From positions 1-64,000 of the forward strand of contig NZ_HE998568.1 of the NCBI RefSeq assembly GCF_000327285.1: a stretch of 64,000 bases of DNA, read 5' to 3'. A program made the position numbers and the translations under genes. Origin of the DNA: Holdemania massiliensis AP2. Lineage in GTDB: Bacteria; Bacillota_I; Bacilli_A; Erysipelotrichales; Erysipelotrichaceae. The notes below the pieces were generated by a model, which had not been told where the DNA came from, did not search any database, and saw only the letters and a program-made list of their open reading frames with translations. Below, piece by piece: positions 1 to 9,227 of the stretch; position 1 is the first letter of the stretch; each line of letters starts with the position of its first letter.

Positions 1-728
1 CAGGTGTCTCCATCACTTGCATGGATCTTAAACGTCAAGTTCGCAGAAAACTGACAAAAAAGAAATCGATTGAATATTCCCCAAGGAAAGACCGATCTTA
101 CCTGAAGGGAAGGACTCACAAGGAATACACAGAATTTAAGGAAATGAATCCCGATGCCTCCGTTGTTGAAATGGACACGATTTACAACGACGGTTCCAAC
201 GGACCTTTCCTTCAAACATTCAAGTTCATGAAATATGATTTTCTGTTTTGCGTCTATCACCAGCAGAAGACTTCTCAAAACATGTTGGAAGGCATCCTGC
301 TTTTAGAGTCCATACTTGGAGAACAGATATTCAACGAAGAAGTGATGGTGCTCAAAACGGACAGAGGCAGCGAATTCATTTTAGCAGAGCAAGCAGAAAT
401 CAGGGATGATGGAACACGAAGAACAAGACTATTTTATTGCGATCCGATGGCCAGTTGGCAAAAGGGATCTCTCGAAAATATCCACATCCTCATCCGAGAT
501 ATTTGCCCGAAAGAAACGGATTTATATGCGCTTGGATTGGATTCGCAGGAAAAGGCGAATCGCATCTCGTCCCATATCAATTCTTACAGCAAAAAAAAGC
601 TGAACAACAAAACATCGTTCAGCGTTCTCAAGTTCTTCAATAAGGAGATGGCTAATCAACTATTTAGCTATGGATTGACTGATATCCAACCCGATCAAGT
701 CATCCTAAAACCCTACTTATTGAAGTAA
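1..728 (+). CDS. IS30-family transposase, C-terminal part (5' end outside window)
   Basis: This is the catalytic half of an IS30-type DDE transposase. The reading frame is open from the first bases of the window, so the helix-turn-helix N-terminus lies upstream; the ATG at 21 is internal. Seen: an Asp in VVEMDTIY, an Asp in LKTDRGSEF, and the family's closing motif CDPMASWQKGSLENIH with the catalytic Glu followed by LIRDICPK. The Ser-Trp-x-(K/R)-Gly-x-x-Glu-Asn pattern is diagnostic of the IS30 rve core. The protein ends normally at 728. I could not define the right inverted repeat in the AT-rich DNA that follows. Confidence 0.88.
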   Translation, partial: GVSITCMDLKRQVRRKLTKKKSIEYSPRKDRSYLKGRTHKEYTEFKEMNPDASVVEMDTIYNDGSNGPFLQTFKFMKYDFLFCVYHQQKTSQNMLEGILLLESILGEQIFNEEVMVLKTDRGSEFILAEQAEIRDDGTRRTRLFYCDPMASWQKGSLENIHILIRDICPKETDLYALGLDSQEKANRISSHINSYSKKKLNNKTSFSVLKFFNKEMANQLFSYGLTDIQPDQVILKPYLLK

Positions 729-1205
729 TATTCCAAGCATAAAAATAGGCAGCAAGAAGTCTGTAAAGACCAAAAACGAGGTGGAAATAACTCTTTCAGT
801 TGAAAAAAGTGTCTGTTTCCATTAGCTTTTAATGCGCTCATTTTTATGCCTTTTGACATCCATATTATAAATCAAATAGCTAAAACATCATAGATACAAA
901 GACCTAATTCCACAATTTTCGCCTTATTTTATCGCATTTGCAAGACTAAATTCAACTTTTTATTTTCGCCTTTCAGAAGTGGAACTTAACTTTTCAATTG
1001 AGCAAATAAACATAAGGCCAAGATAAATTCAAAGATATGAAGTTCAATTTAGCTATTTTTCATTGATTTGACTTTAATTCAATATTCTATTAGAAGTATA
1101 TTATTTTAAAATCCAACTTCTTACAATTTTCAGACGTTCAGAATTTTCCACCCCGTTTTTTTTCATTTTGTTGTATCATAGTACTATTCTTCAAGGAGGA
1201 ATCTC
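729..1205. other. AT-rich intergenic region without a recognisable gene
   Basis: About 480 bases of strongly AT-rich DNA lie between the transposase and the glycosidase. No reading frame with family resemblance was seen. The transposon's right end probably lies in the first part. The last bases carry the ribosome site AAGGAGG for the gene at 1206. No convincing promoter could be fixed. Confidence 0.5.
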
Positions 1206-3392
1206 ATGAAAAAACAGTTAATATCTTTGCTAGCCTTAATGTGTGTCATGACCGCCTGCACGCAGGCTGAAAATAAAACAACACCTGAACTCAGTTCCAA
1301 TCCCGTGATCAGTGTTGTCGATCTGCCGGAAACTCAGGCGCCAATTGCCCAGCCGGAATTTGAAACTACCTGGGCTTTGACTTCAACCGACGGCTATGGC
1401 GTACTCAAAAGTACGTTTTCCAAAATCAAAATTATTATGAATTCACCCGGCACTGAAATATTCGGTGTTCAAACATATCACGAAGGATTACCCTTAATCC
1501 ACGGAGTTACCTATCACCTCAGCTTTGATCTCAGTTCAACAATTGAGCGTCCGGTTGAAGTGTTTATCATGAACGTGGACAACAGTGCAATTGAATTCAA
1601 TCAAATGTTGTCTGCCAGTGAAAACAGTACACATTATGAATTTGACATTCAAATCCAAGGCAATACATCATGGAATGGCCGACTGGCTTTCAATACAGGC
1701 GCACCAACAGCTGAAACAACCTACGACTACCATGAAGTCACCATTTCCAATTTAATCTTCCAGGAGGCTTCTAACGGCCCAACAGAGCCCAATATCAAAA
1801 TCAATCAGACTGGTTACCTGCCGAGCAGTCAAAAAAAGGTGGTCTTCCCCTTCGATCAGGGAGATTGCTTCCAGGTTATCGATGTGAATACCAACACCGT
1901 TGTCTATACCGCACCGATCTTACGCAAGCTCTATAATGAAAGCACCAAGGAAACAACCTTCTACGGCGACTTCAGCGATTTTACAACACCGGGCCGTTAC
2001 CGCCTGCAGTCTCAGCTTAACGGAACTTCCTTTGAATTTGAAATTCAGGACAATCTGTACCATAGCTTGCTGGATCAGACCGTGAAAATGCTCTCTTTGC
2101 AGCGATGTGGGGCGGAATTGACAGAAGACTGGGCAGCCGCCTTCGCCCATGCCCAATGCCATACGCAGACGGCAACTCTCTACGGTACTGATCAAGAACT
2201 CGACGTCAGCGGGGGCTGGCATGATGCCGGCGACTATGGACGCTATGTTCCAACCGGTGCCAAAGCTGTCATTGATCTGATGCTCGCCTATCAAATCAAT
2301 CCTGATTTGTTTACTGACACTATCGGCATTCCAGAAAGCGGCAATGGCATCGCAGATATTCTGGATGAGGCTCGTGTCGAATTGGAATGGCTGCTTAAAA
2401 TGCAGAATGGCTGGGGCGGCGTTTATGACAAGGTCGTCACTGCCCAGTTCCCTGATTTCATCAAACCCGATCAGGACACGGCCCCTCTTTATGTCATGCA
2501 GGAAATGACCACATCCGCTGGGGATTTTGTCGGAGCAATGGCTTTAGCCTACTCGGTATTCAAAGATGTGGATGCGGATTTTGCACAGCGTTGTCTGGAT
2601 GCAGCCAAGCTTTCCTGGGATTATTTGCAGTCAGCCACACTTTCCGTCTACACCAACCCTGAAGGCTTCTCTGCCGGGCAATACAGTGACGACAACGATA
2701 CGGATGAGCGTTACCTTGCCTCTGCTGCCTTGTATGCTGCGACTGGTGAACAGAAATATCTTGATTCTGTAAAATCAATCTTCCAGGCCAGTGCCGATCA
2801 GCTGACTGGCGTTCAATGGAAGACCATGGGCTCTTACGGCACCTATCTGATGCTGAAGCTGTCGGATGTTCAGAATACAGACGCGGCGTTTTATCAGCAA
2901 CTGCTTTCCAAACTGATTTCCGACGCAGAACATGTTCTCAACGCGACTTCCAATGATGGCTACTTTGTTTCGTTATACTCCGCCTATGCCTGGGGGAGCA
3001 ATGCGGATATCGCCAATAACGGCATGCTTTTAGCGCTGGCCAACGATATCCGAGCAAATATCAATTACGCCAACAGTTCAGCCGATCACCTGCATTATTT
3101 ATTAGGCCGCAACAGTCTGAATATTTCCTTCGTCACCAATACCGGAACACTTTCCCCACAGCATCTGCATCATCGCCCAGCCTCAGCAGCGAAAGCGCTG
3201 CTACCCGGCGCTTTGGTGGGCGGACCCGATTCTGCGCTGGAGGATCCGATTACGCAGTCCATGTTCAATGGCGAAACGGCTCCGGCCAAATGTTATGTCG
3301 ATGATGCTGAAAGCTATTCAACCAATGAAGTTGCGATTTATTGGAATTCGCCGCTCGTCGCCTTGATCAGCGCGGTCGAAAAAGCCAACTGA
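1206..3392 (+). CDS. Lipoprotein glycoside hydrolase family 9 (cellulase/glucosaminidase-like)
   Basis: A surface-anchored GH9 glycosidase of 728 residues. A lipoprotein signal ends in the lipobox VMTAC, with the lipidated Cys at residue 18. Residues about 50-190 form a carbohydrate-binding, CBM4/9-like beta domain. Residues about 196-282 form the Ig-like CelD N-terminal domain (IKINQTGYLP). The (alpha/alpha)6 catalytic barrel follows. Catalytic signatures are present: GGWHDAGDYG with Asp340 and Asp343 (nucleophile activation), HHRPA near residue 660, and the acid Glu708 in STNEVAIYWNSPLV. The start at 1206 follows AAGGAGG. GH9 enzymes invert beta-1,4-glucan links, but some lipoprotein members with this domain order are exo-glucosaminidases, so the substrate is open. 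The gene is monocistronic, with a terminator directly after it. Confidence 0.9.
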   Translation: MKKQLISLLALMCVMTACTQAENKTTPELSSNPVISVVDLPETQAPIAQPEFETTWALTSTDGYGVLKSTFSKIKIIMNSPGTEIFGVQTYHEGLPLIHGVTYHLSFDLSSTIERPVEVFIMNVDNSAIEFNQMLSASENSTHYEFDIQIQGNTSWNGRLAFNTGAPTAETTYDYHEVTISNLIFQEASNGPTEPNIKINQTGYLPSSQKKVVFPFDQGDCFQVIDVNTNTVVYTAPILRKLYNESTKETTFYGDFSDFTTPGRYRLQSQLNGTSFEFEIQDNLYHSLLDQTVKMLSLQRCGAELTEDWAAAFAHAQCHTQTATLYGTDQELDVSGGWHDAGDYGRYVPTGAKAVIDLMLAYQINPDLFTDTIGIPESGNGIADILDEARVELEWLLKMQNGWGGVYDKVVTAQFPDFIKPDQDTAPLYVMQEMTTSAGDFVGAMALAYSVFKDVDADFAQRCLDAAKLSWDYLQSATLSVYTNPEGFSAGQYSDDNDTDERYLASAALYAATGEQKYLDSVKSIFQASADQLTGVQWKTMGSYGTYLMLKLSDVQNTDAAFYQQLLSKLISDAEHVLNATSNDGYFVSLYSAYAWGSNADIANNGMLLALANDIRANINYANSSADHLHYLLGRNSLNISFVTNTGTLSPQHLHHRPASAAKALLPGALVGGPDSALEDPITQSMFNGETAPAKCYVDDAESYSTNEVAIYWNSPLVALISAVEKAN

Positions 3393-3413
3393 TTTCAGAC
3401 TTGTATAACTATG

Positions 3414-3460
3414 AAAAAAGATCAGAGTTCCCATTACTTTAAGGGAATCTGATCTTTTTT
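3414..3460. terminator. Bidirectional intrinsic terminator
   Basis: A hairpin pairs AAAAAAGATCAGA with TCTGATCTTTTTT, with GTTCCC and GGGAA also pairing inside. It has A and T runs on both sides, so it can end the GH9 transcript and also transcription from the opposite strand. Confidence 0.85.
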
Positions 3461-3495
3461 ACTCTTGGATGTCAGCGTTTCTAACCAAAATCAAA

Positions 3496-4038
3496 TTATC
3501 TGCAAGGATTCGCTGACGGTAGACTTTCCTGTTGATTGATTTGAAAGTAAGGTGAATCTGATTTTGTAATCGCCACGATTCCGTCTACCGATTCATACAA
3601 AACCATCATTTCGCTCAGCATTTTCTGCTGATTGAGATTGAGACCTTGCTGAGGCTCTTCGATGATTAATTTCGCCCCAGTTTCAAACACGGTCATATAA
3701 TATAACAAAGTAACCAACCAGGCAGTACCCTCTAATGAAGTTTCTTTTAACAGTACCCGCTGATCACCATTGACCAGCTAGTCTTCACCATTATTCCAAA
3801 CTAAGTAGCCGCCTAAGATTGCTTTTGCCCGAGCCAAGGATGCACGATATACATAGGGATTGAACAGGCCACGTTCTGCCATCCGCTTTTCTGCAATACC
3901 GGCAAATCCTCTTTTTAATAATGGCCTCAGTTTTTCCTGAATCGCTTTTAAAGCACTGTCTTCGCTTAAACGATCTTCCAGGACAACGAAGGTCTCACGT
4001 CTTTCACCTTGCATTTCTTCATTGTTAAATTCAACCAC
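3496..4038 (-). pseudogene. Remnant of an AAA/ABC-type ATPase gene with in-frame amber stop
   Basis: Two short frames (4038-3778 and 3777-3496) are in the same phase and are interrupted only by a TAG at 3778-3780. Read through, they give about 181 residues. The second half contains GAKLIIEEPQQGLNLNQQK, which resembles the Walker-B and D-loop region of OLD/SMC-like AAA ATPases (usually EEPE.xLHP..Q). The N-terminal P-loop domain is missing. The first half starts at a GTG with a fair AGAGGGA ribosome site. I read it as a truncated pseudogene. The ATPase link rests on one motif only. Confidence 0.5.
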
Positions 4039-4210
4039 AATATTCCCTCTCTTTCACTCAAAAACGTGAACTTCCTCATCTTACCGCACTCTTGAATTAA
4101 AGACAAGAGGAGAATTCGGAGTTCAGAAAAAAATAGATCAAAGAATGGAAAAAATGTTAAACTTACCCACCGTTCAGGAATTCTTTTACCTCTTTTTCGC
4201 TTCTTTTTAC

Positions 4211-4241
4211 AAAAATAAAGACCCGAATTTCTTCGAGCCTT
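4211..4241 (-). terminator. Possible terminator of pheST
   Basis: Downstream of pheT on the minus strand, AAGGCTCGAA can pair imperfectly with TTCGGGTCTT, followed by TATTTTTG. The stem has mismatches, so this is tentative. Confidence 0.35.
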
Positions 4242-4262
4242 CATCCTTAATCAAAATGGAAA

Positions 4263-6656
4263 TCAACCGCGCAGAACAGCCTGGCAGTCTTTTTCCAGAC
4301 GAGCTAAAACTGTCTGATGAACTTCCTGAATTTCCTGATCGGTCAAGGTATGGTCTTCCGACTGATAGACAATGGACAGCGCTATCGATTTTTTCCCACT
4401 TTCCACATGTTCCCCCTGATAGACATCGAAGACTTCAACCTGTTTCACCATCCGCTTACCCGCCGCTTTAATCGTTTTCATCAGCTGCTCAGCTTTGATG
4501 TTTTCCTCAACCACTAAGGCAATATCACGATGAACGGCTGGGAATCGGTTAATCGCTGAGAACTTCACTTTACTGGCTTTGCTTTCCAACAGTAAATCCA
4601 GCTTCAATTCGCCATAAACGGCTTTGCCAATTCCCAGCTCTTTCGCCAGCACCGGATGAATCTCGCCCAGTACGCCTAAGCACTGATTGCCCAGCATGAC
4701 ACAGGCGCTGCGATACGGATGGAAATGCTCCTGATCTATGTTGTTCTCCTGGAAGCTGATGCGTTCTGCCGCAAAGCCCAATTTGCGCAGAGTCTCCGTG
4801 AGCACGCCTTTAGCCGTGAAGAAATCACTGCGGATATCGATTCGATTCAATTTGGAATTTTGCAGTGAATCAGACAGAACCATCGCAAAGCGTTCCTGCT
4901 GCTGATCAACGGCATAGACACTGGAAATTTCAAATAGATTGACATGTTCATTTTTGTGATTTTGATTGTAAGCCAGACATTCCAGCAGGCTCATCATCAG
5001 TGACGTCCGGACATATTTGCGCTCTTCACTCATTGGGGCCGCCAAGGCAACAGCCTCGCCCAGCGGCATCAGCGCGTTATCAATAAATTTCTGGGATACC
5101 AAAGTATAGGTGACGACTTCAGACAGACCCAAACCGGTCAGCGATGTGCGAAGACTGCGGCGCATTTGCTGACGATCCGTCAGCTCACCGACTGTGGCTT
5201 CCATGGTTGGCAGCGTTGTCTTCAGATCTTCATAGCCCAAAAGCCGGATAATTTCCTCATCGATATCCTCGCGAATATTCAAATCTGTTCGATAAGAAGG
5301 AATGGTGCAGGTGAAGCTGTCACCCTCGACAATCGGATTGAGATCCAAATCCTTCAAGACACCGACGACCTGATCCATTGTGAATGCCGTGCCTAGCAGC
5401 GTGTTGCAGTGGGTCAACGTTTCCGTCACAGTTTTCACGGAGTCCTCAATCGTACCGACCATGACGTTTTCCTCAAAGTCCTCCGCTTCCGCCAGTTCTT
5501 TTAATAACTGAACGGAGCGATCCACAGCCTTAATCGGCGCCATCGGCTCAATGCCTTTGGTGAAGTGCATGGCTGCTTCTGTGCTCAGTCCCAACCGACG
5601 GGCTGTATTCCGGATCGAAACCGCGTTGAAGACCGCAGCTTCAATAAAGATACTCGTCGTAGACTCGTCGATCTTGCTTTCCTCGCCGCCCATAATTCCG
5701 GCAATGCCTGTTGGCTGTCCGCCCGTCGTGATCAACAGATCGCCTTTTTTGATTTCGTAGTCCTGACCATCCAGTGCCTGCATCGTCATTTCCACATCAT
5801 CAACAACGGTAATTTCATGATGCGGCAGCTTGCTCAGATCGTAGTAATGCAGCGGCTGACCGGTTTCCACCATGACAAAATTGGAAATATCAACAACATT
5901 GTTAATCGATTTAATTCCGTACGCATGCAGATAGTTTGCCAGCCATTTCGGTGAGGGTCCAACCTTAACATGATTGACAACCTTGCCGACAAAGACCGGG
6001 CATTTCTCAGTCTTACTCGCAATTTTGAAGCTGCCGGCCGTTCCGATCTTGCTTGCCGCTTGGCAAGAAGGCCAGGTTACCTTACGGTGCAGCACCGCGC
6101 CGACTTCCTTGGCCAGATTCCACATCGCGTTGCAATCCGCGCGGTTTGGCGTTAAGCCGATATCAAGGATCGTATCATCCAGCCCCAGATATTCCAGAAC
6201 CCGAGTTTCCCCAACCGGTGCTTCCTCATCAAATACATAAATACCGCTCAGCTGTTCTTCAGTCTGGGCTTTTTTATCCACGCCCAGCTCTGAAAGACTG
6301 CAGATCATTCCATTGGATTCGACGCCGCGCACCTTAGCTGGTTTAATCTGAAACCCACCTGCCAAAACAGCACCGACTTTGGAAACGATGACTTTCTGGC
6401 CGGCTTTGACATTCGGAGCGCCGCAGACAATGTTCAACACTTCATCACCGACATCTACAGTTGTTACATGCAGATGATCACTGTCTGGATGATTCTCACA
6501 GGTTAAAACCTTGCCGATGACCAAATTTGTGCCCTCGGCCATTTTTTCAATGCCTTCTACCTCAAGTCCGGCAATCGTTAATTTTTCAGCTAAGACCTCC
6601 GGTGTCACGCCATCTAAATTGACGTACTCCTTCAGCCAATTCATACTCATTCTCAT
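4263..6656 (-). CDS. pheT: Phenylalanyl-tRNA synthetase beta subunit
   Basis: Beta subunit (797 residues, the usual bacterial length) of the (alpha-beta)2 enzyme that charges tRNA-Phe. Domains in order: an EMAP-like tRNA-binding fold at residues about 40-150 (GKVLTCENHPDSDHLHV), the B3/B4 region at about 200-400 that holds the editing site, the B5 domain at about 410-480, a catalytic-like core, and the C-terminal FDX-ACB anticodon-binding domain from about 705 (FSAINRFPAVHRDIALVV). It follows pheS by 23 bases behind the ribosome site AAAGGAGG, so the two are one operon under the T-box at 7741-7992. Confidence 0.98.
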   Translation of the reverse strand: MRMSMNWLKEYVNLDGVTPEVLAEKLTIAGLEVEGIEKMAEGTNLVIGKVLTCENHPDSDHLHVTTVDVGDEVLNIVCGAPNVKAGQKVIVSKVGAVLAGGFQIKPAKVRGVESNGMICSLSELGVDKKAQTEEQLSGIYVFDEEAPVGETRVLEYLGLDDTILDIGLTPNRADCNAMWNLAKEVGAVLHRKVTWPSCQAASKIGTAGSFKIASKTEKCPVFVGKVVNHVKVGPSPKWLANYLHAYGIKSINNVVDISNFVMVETGQPLHYYDLSKLPHHEITVVDDVEMTMQALDGQDYEIKKGDLLITTGGQPTGIAGIMGGEESKIDESTTSIFIEAAVFNAVSIRNTARRLGLSTEAAMHFTKGIEPMAPIKAVDRSVQLLKELAEAEDFEENVMVGTIEDSVKTVTETLTHCNTLLGTAFTMDQVVGVLKDLDLNPIVEGDSFTCTIPSYRTDLNIREDIDEEIIRLLGYEDLKTTLPTMEATVGELTDRQQMRRSLRTSLTGLGLSEVVTYTLVSQKFIDNALMPLGEAVALAAPMSEERKYVRTSLMMSLLECLAYNQNHKNEHVNLFEISSVYAVDQQQERFAMVLSDSLQNSKLNRIDIRSDFFTAKGVLTETLRKLGFAAERISFQENNIDQEHFHPYRSACVMLGNQCLGVLGEIHPVLAKELGIGKAVYGELKLDLLLESKASKVKFSAINRFPAVHRDIALVVEENIKAEQLMKTIKAAGKRMVKQVEVFDVYQGEHVESGKKSIALSIVYQSEDHTLTDQEIQEVHQTVLARLEKDCQAVLRG

Positions 6657-6679
6657 TTTCTTTTTTCCTCCTTTAACGA

Positions 6680-7714
6680 TTAATCAAAACGATCGAACAT
6701 TTTGAGGAATCGGGTATCGTTGATGTAGAAATTACGAATATCGTCAACGCCATATTTCAGCATGGCTACCCGTTCAATCCCCACGCCGAAAGCAAAACCG
6801 GAGCATTGGGTAGAATCAAAGCCAGCCATTTCCAGAACGTTAGGATGCACCATTCCCGCTCCCAGCACTTCAATCCAGCCGGTACCCTTGCAGACAGGAC
6901 AGCCCTTGCCGCCGCAGATATGGCAGCTGACATCCACTTCTACGCTCGGCTCGGTGAACTGGAAATAAGAAGGACGGAAACGAATCTGACGGCCTTTGCC
7001 AAACATCCGGTCAGCCAAAAACTGCAGCGTTCCCTTTAAGTCTGTCAGCGTGATATTCTTATCAACAACTAATCCTTCGGCCTGCATGAACTGATGAGAA
7101 TGGGTCGCATCATCATCGTCACGACGGTAAACTTTGCCAGGACAGATGACCTTAATTGGCAGCTGACCCTGCGCCTTTTCCAATTCACGCATCTGAATTG
7201 CCGTCGTATGCGTGCGCAGTAATTCCTTCGGATTGATGTAGAATGTATCCTGCATATCGCGAGCCGGATGATCCGCTGGAATATTGGCGCGTTCAAAGTT
7301 ATAGAAATCCAGCTCCACTTCCGGCCCTTCAGCAACCGTATAGCCCATTCCGATGAACAAATCTTCAATTTCCTGACTGATGAGCGTCAGCGGATGCAGC
7401 GTACCCGTGCGAAAGGACACACCTGGCAGCGTGATATCAATTTTTTCTTCCTGCAGCTTTTGATTCATTGCGATTTTTTCCAGGACTGCCATTTTTTCTT
7501 CAATCGCAGCTGCGACTGCTTTCTTGCATTCGTTGACTTCCTGGCCAAAGGTTGGTTTTTCTTCTGGCGAAAGATCCTTCATCATCGTCATCAATGACTG
7601 AATCGGTCCTTTCTTCCCTAAGGTTGTAATCCGGATCTGCTGCAGCTGCTGCAGATCCTGGCAGGCTTGAATGTCTTCCAGCGCCTGAGCCTGGACTTGC
7701 TGAACTTTTTCCAT
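6680..7714 (-). CDS. pheS: Phenylalanyl-tRNA synthetase alpha subunit
   Basis: Catalytic alpha subunit of class II phenylalanyl-tRNA synthetase. An N-terminal coiled coil (residues about 1-90) that grips tRNA precedes the class II core. Motif 2 lies around FRPSYFPQ-like [17 protein letters not shown], and motif 3 is [15 protein letters not shown] Cys-rich insert ([14 protein letters not shown]) between them is common in Bacillota PheS. I chose the ATG at 7714 because AAGGAG sits 9 bases before it. A longer start at 7735 would lie inside the leader without a ribosome site. It is the first gene of pheST. Confidence 0.97.
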   Translation of the reverse strand: MEKVQQVQAQALEDIQACQDLQQLQQIRITTLGKKGPIQSLMTMMKDLSPEEKPTFGQEVNECKKAVAAAIEEKMAVLEKIAMNQKLQEEKIDITLPGVSFRTGTLHPLTLISQEIEDLFIGMGYTVAEGPEVELDFYNFERANIPADHPARDMQDTFYINPKELLRTHTTAIQMRELEKAQGQLPIKVICPGKVYRRDDDDATHSHQFMQAEGLVVDKNITLTDLKGTLQFLADRMFGKGRQIRFRPSYFQFTEPSVEVDVSCHICGGKGCPVCKGTGWIEVLGAGMVHPNVLEMAGFDSTQCSGFAFGVGIERVAMLKYGVDDIRNFYINDTRFLKMFDRFD

Positions 7715-7740
7715 AAACTTGTTCTCCTTCATCATTCAAC

Positions 7741-7992
7741 AAAAAAACGTCGTCCCTAATTCAGGAACGACGGCTCGCGGTACCATCCTGATTTATCTTC
7801 TTGTCTTCATAAAGACACTCTAAAGATACACCTTAATTTTCCCGTAACGTGAGGAAAGACGGGGATCATTACTCCCACTATAAAGGTGAATTCGCAGAAA
7901 CCTTCCGGGCAGAATGGCTCTCAGCGGGTCACCATCCCTCTCTTTTCCCAGGTTCTTCTGTTACTAGTCCTTTAGTTAAACCGCTTTCTAGT
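7741..7992 (-). promoter_or_regulatory. T-box leader (Phe specifier) with attenuator
   Basis: The leader contains the T-box signature AGGATGGTACCGCG (complement at about 7774-7787), which binds the NCCA end of uncharged tRNA. A strong terminator directly follows: CGTCGTTCC pairs with GGGACGACG, then a T run, at 7741-7772. Upstream lies a long stem I region with an AGTAA element. A TTC (Phe) codon in GAATTCACC is a plausible specifier, which fits the downstream pheST genes. By family knowledge, uncharged tRNA-Phe allows read-through. Confidence 0.92.
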
Positions 7993-7996
7993 TGTT

Positions 7997-8025
7997 ATTA
8001 TAGCCAGATGAAAATTTTTTTGCAA
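7997..8025 (-). promoter_or_regulatory. Promoter of the pheST T-box operon
   Basis: TTGCAA (-35) at 8020-8025 and TATAAT (-10) at 7997-8002 on the minus strand are separated by exactly 17 bases, just upstream of the T-box leader. Confidence 0.85.
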
Positions 8026-8063
8026 GCTTTGATTCAAAATGTTCCTTTTTTTCATGCGAACCT

Positions 8064-9227
8064 TCAAAAAAGTGGACGTACGCGCAGAATATCCTCCTGC
8101 TCCTGTAACTCTGCTGCAATCCTTTCCACCTCAGCAGTATCCACATCCAACAATGTATAGGCATAATCACCTTGAGAACGATTCACCAGATTCTCGATAT
8201 TGATGCCCTTTTTGGAAAACATCCCTGAGATATGCGCCAACATGTTGGGAACATTGCGGTGAAAGCAACAAATTCGTGCCTGACCACTGCGTTCCATAAC
8301 GACATCCGGTAGATTGACAGAATGACGGATATTTCCATTTTCCAAATAATCGATCAGCTCTTGGACCGCCATCACTGCGCAATTTTCTTCCGCTTCTTCC
8401 GTTGAAGCCCCCAGATGTGGAATGATGGTCACCCCTGATTGACCCGCCAGCTGCGGACTTGGGAAGTCTGTAATATATCCCCGCAGCTGTTTTTCTGCCA
8501 AAGCGGTTACAACTGCGGATTCCTCAACCAATCCACCTCTTGCGAAATTCAACAACACAGCATTGTTCTTCATCAAAGCCAATGCTTCAGCATTGATCAA
8601 ATTCTGCGTCTTCGCATTCAGCGGTACATGCAAAGTGACAAAGTCTGCCTTTTTCAATACTGATTCCAATTTCTCTTCATGCTGGACTTCACGCGACAGT
8701 TTCCAAGCGGCGTCCACAGAAATATAAGGATCATAGCCGATGACCCGCATCTCCAAAGCCACTGCCAGATTGGCGATTTGAATGCCGATTGCGCCTAAAC
8801 CAATAACGCCCAGTGTCTTCCCTTTCAACTCGGTTCCGACAAATCGACTTTTTTCTTTCTCTGTCCGCTGAGTGATCTGCGGATCTATGCCAAGCGAAGC
8901 AATCCAATTGACCGCAGGAATCACCGGTCGACACGACAATACCAACGCACCCAATACAAGTTCTTTAACCGCATTCGCATTAGCACCTGGGGTATTGAAA
9001 ACAACAATCCCCGCTTCACTGCATCGGGAAATCGGGATGTTATTCGTCCCCGCACCCGCTCGCGCGATCGCTTTTAAATTAGCAGGAAAAACCAATTCTT
9101 TTAAATCAGCGCTGCGGACTAAAATCGCATCGGCATCCGCAGTTTGATCTGTCAGCTGATAACGATCCGATGGAAGCTGAGCTAACCCAGACTCCGCAAT
9201 TTTATTCAAACATTGAATATTTAACAT
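8064..9227 (-). CDS. serA: D-3-phosphoglycerate dehydrogenase
   Basis: Oxidises 3-phosphoglycerate to 3-phosphohydroxypyruvate with NAD+, the first step of serine synthesis. At 387 residues it is a short-type SerA. Seen: the Rossmann motif GVIGLGAIGIQIA around residue 140, the catalytic Arg in LNFARGGLVEE, and the catalytic His in IPHLGASTEEAEENCA. A C-terminal ACT domain (residues about 315-387, RICCFHRNVPNMLAHIS) is the usual serine feedback site. The start overlaps the end of serC by seven bases, so the two are translationally coupled. Confidence 0.96.
   Translation of the reverse strand: MLNIQCLNKIAESGLAQLPSDRYQLTDQTADADAILVRSADLKELVFPANLKAIARAGAGTNNIPISRCSEAGIVVFNTPGANANAVKELVLGALVLSCRPVIPAVNWIASLGIDPQITQRTEKEKSRFVGTELKGKTLGVIGLGAIGIQIANLAVALEMRVIGYDPYISVDAAWKLSREVQHEEKLESVLKKADFVTLHVPLNAKTQNLINAEALALMKNNAVLLNFARGGLVEESAVVTALAEKQLRGYITDFPSPQLAGQSGVTIIPHLGASTEEAEENCAVMAVQELIDYLENGNIRHSVNLPDVVMERSGQARICCFHRNVPNMLAHISGMFSKKGINIENLVNRSQGDYAYTLLDVDTAEVERIAAELQEQEDILRVRPLF

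Noticed and set aside
3966-4471. Short frames at 3966-4244 (minus) and 4145-4471 (plus)
   Set aside because: They overlap pheT or the ATPase remnant in other phases, have unlikely composition (poly-Lys/Phe), and show no family signal.
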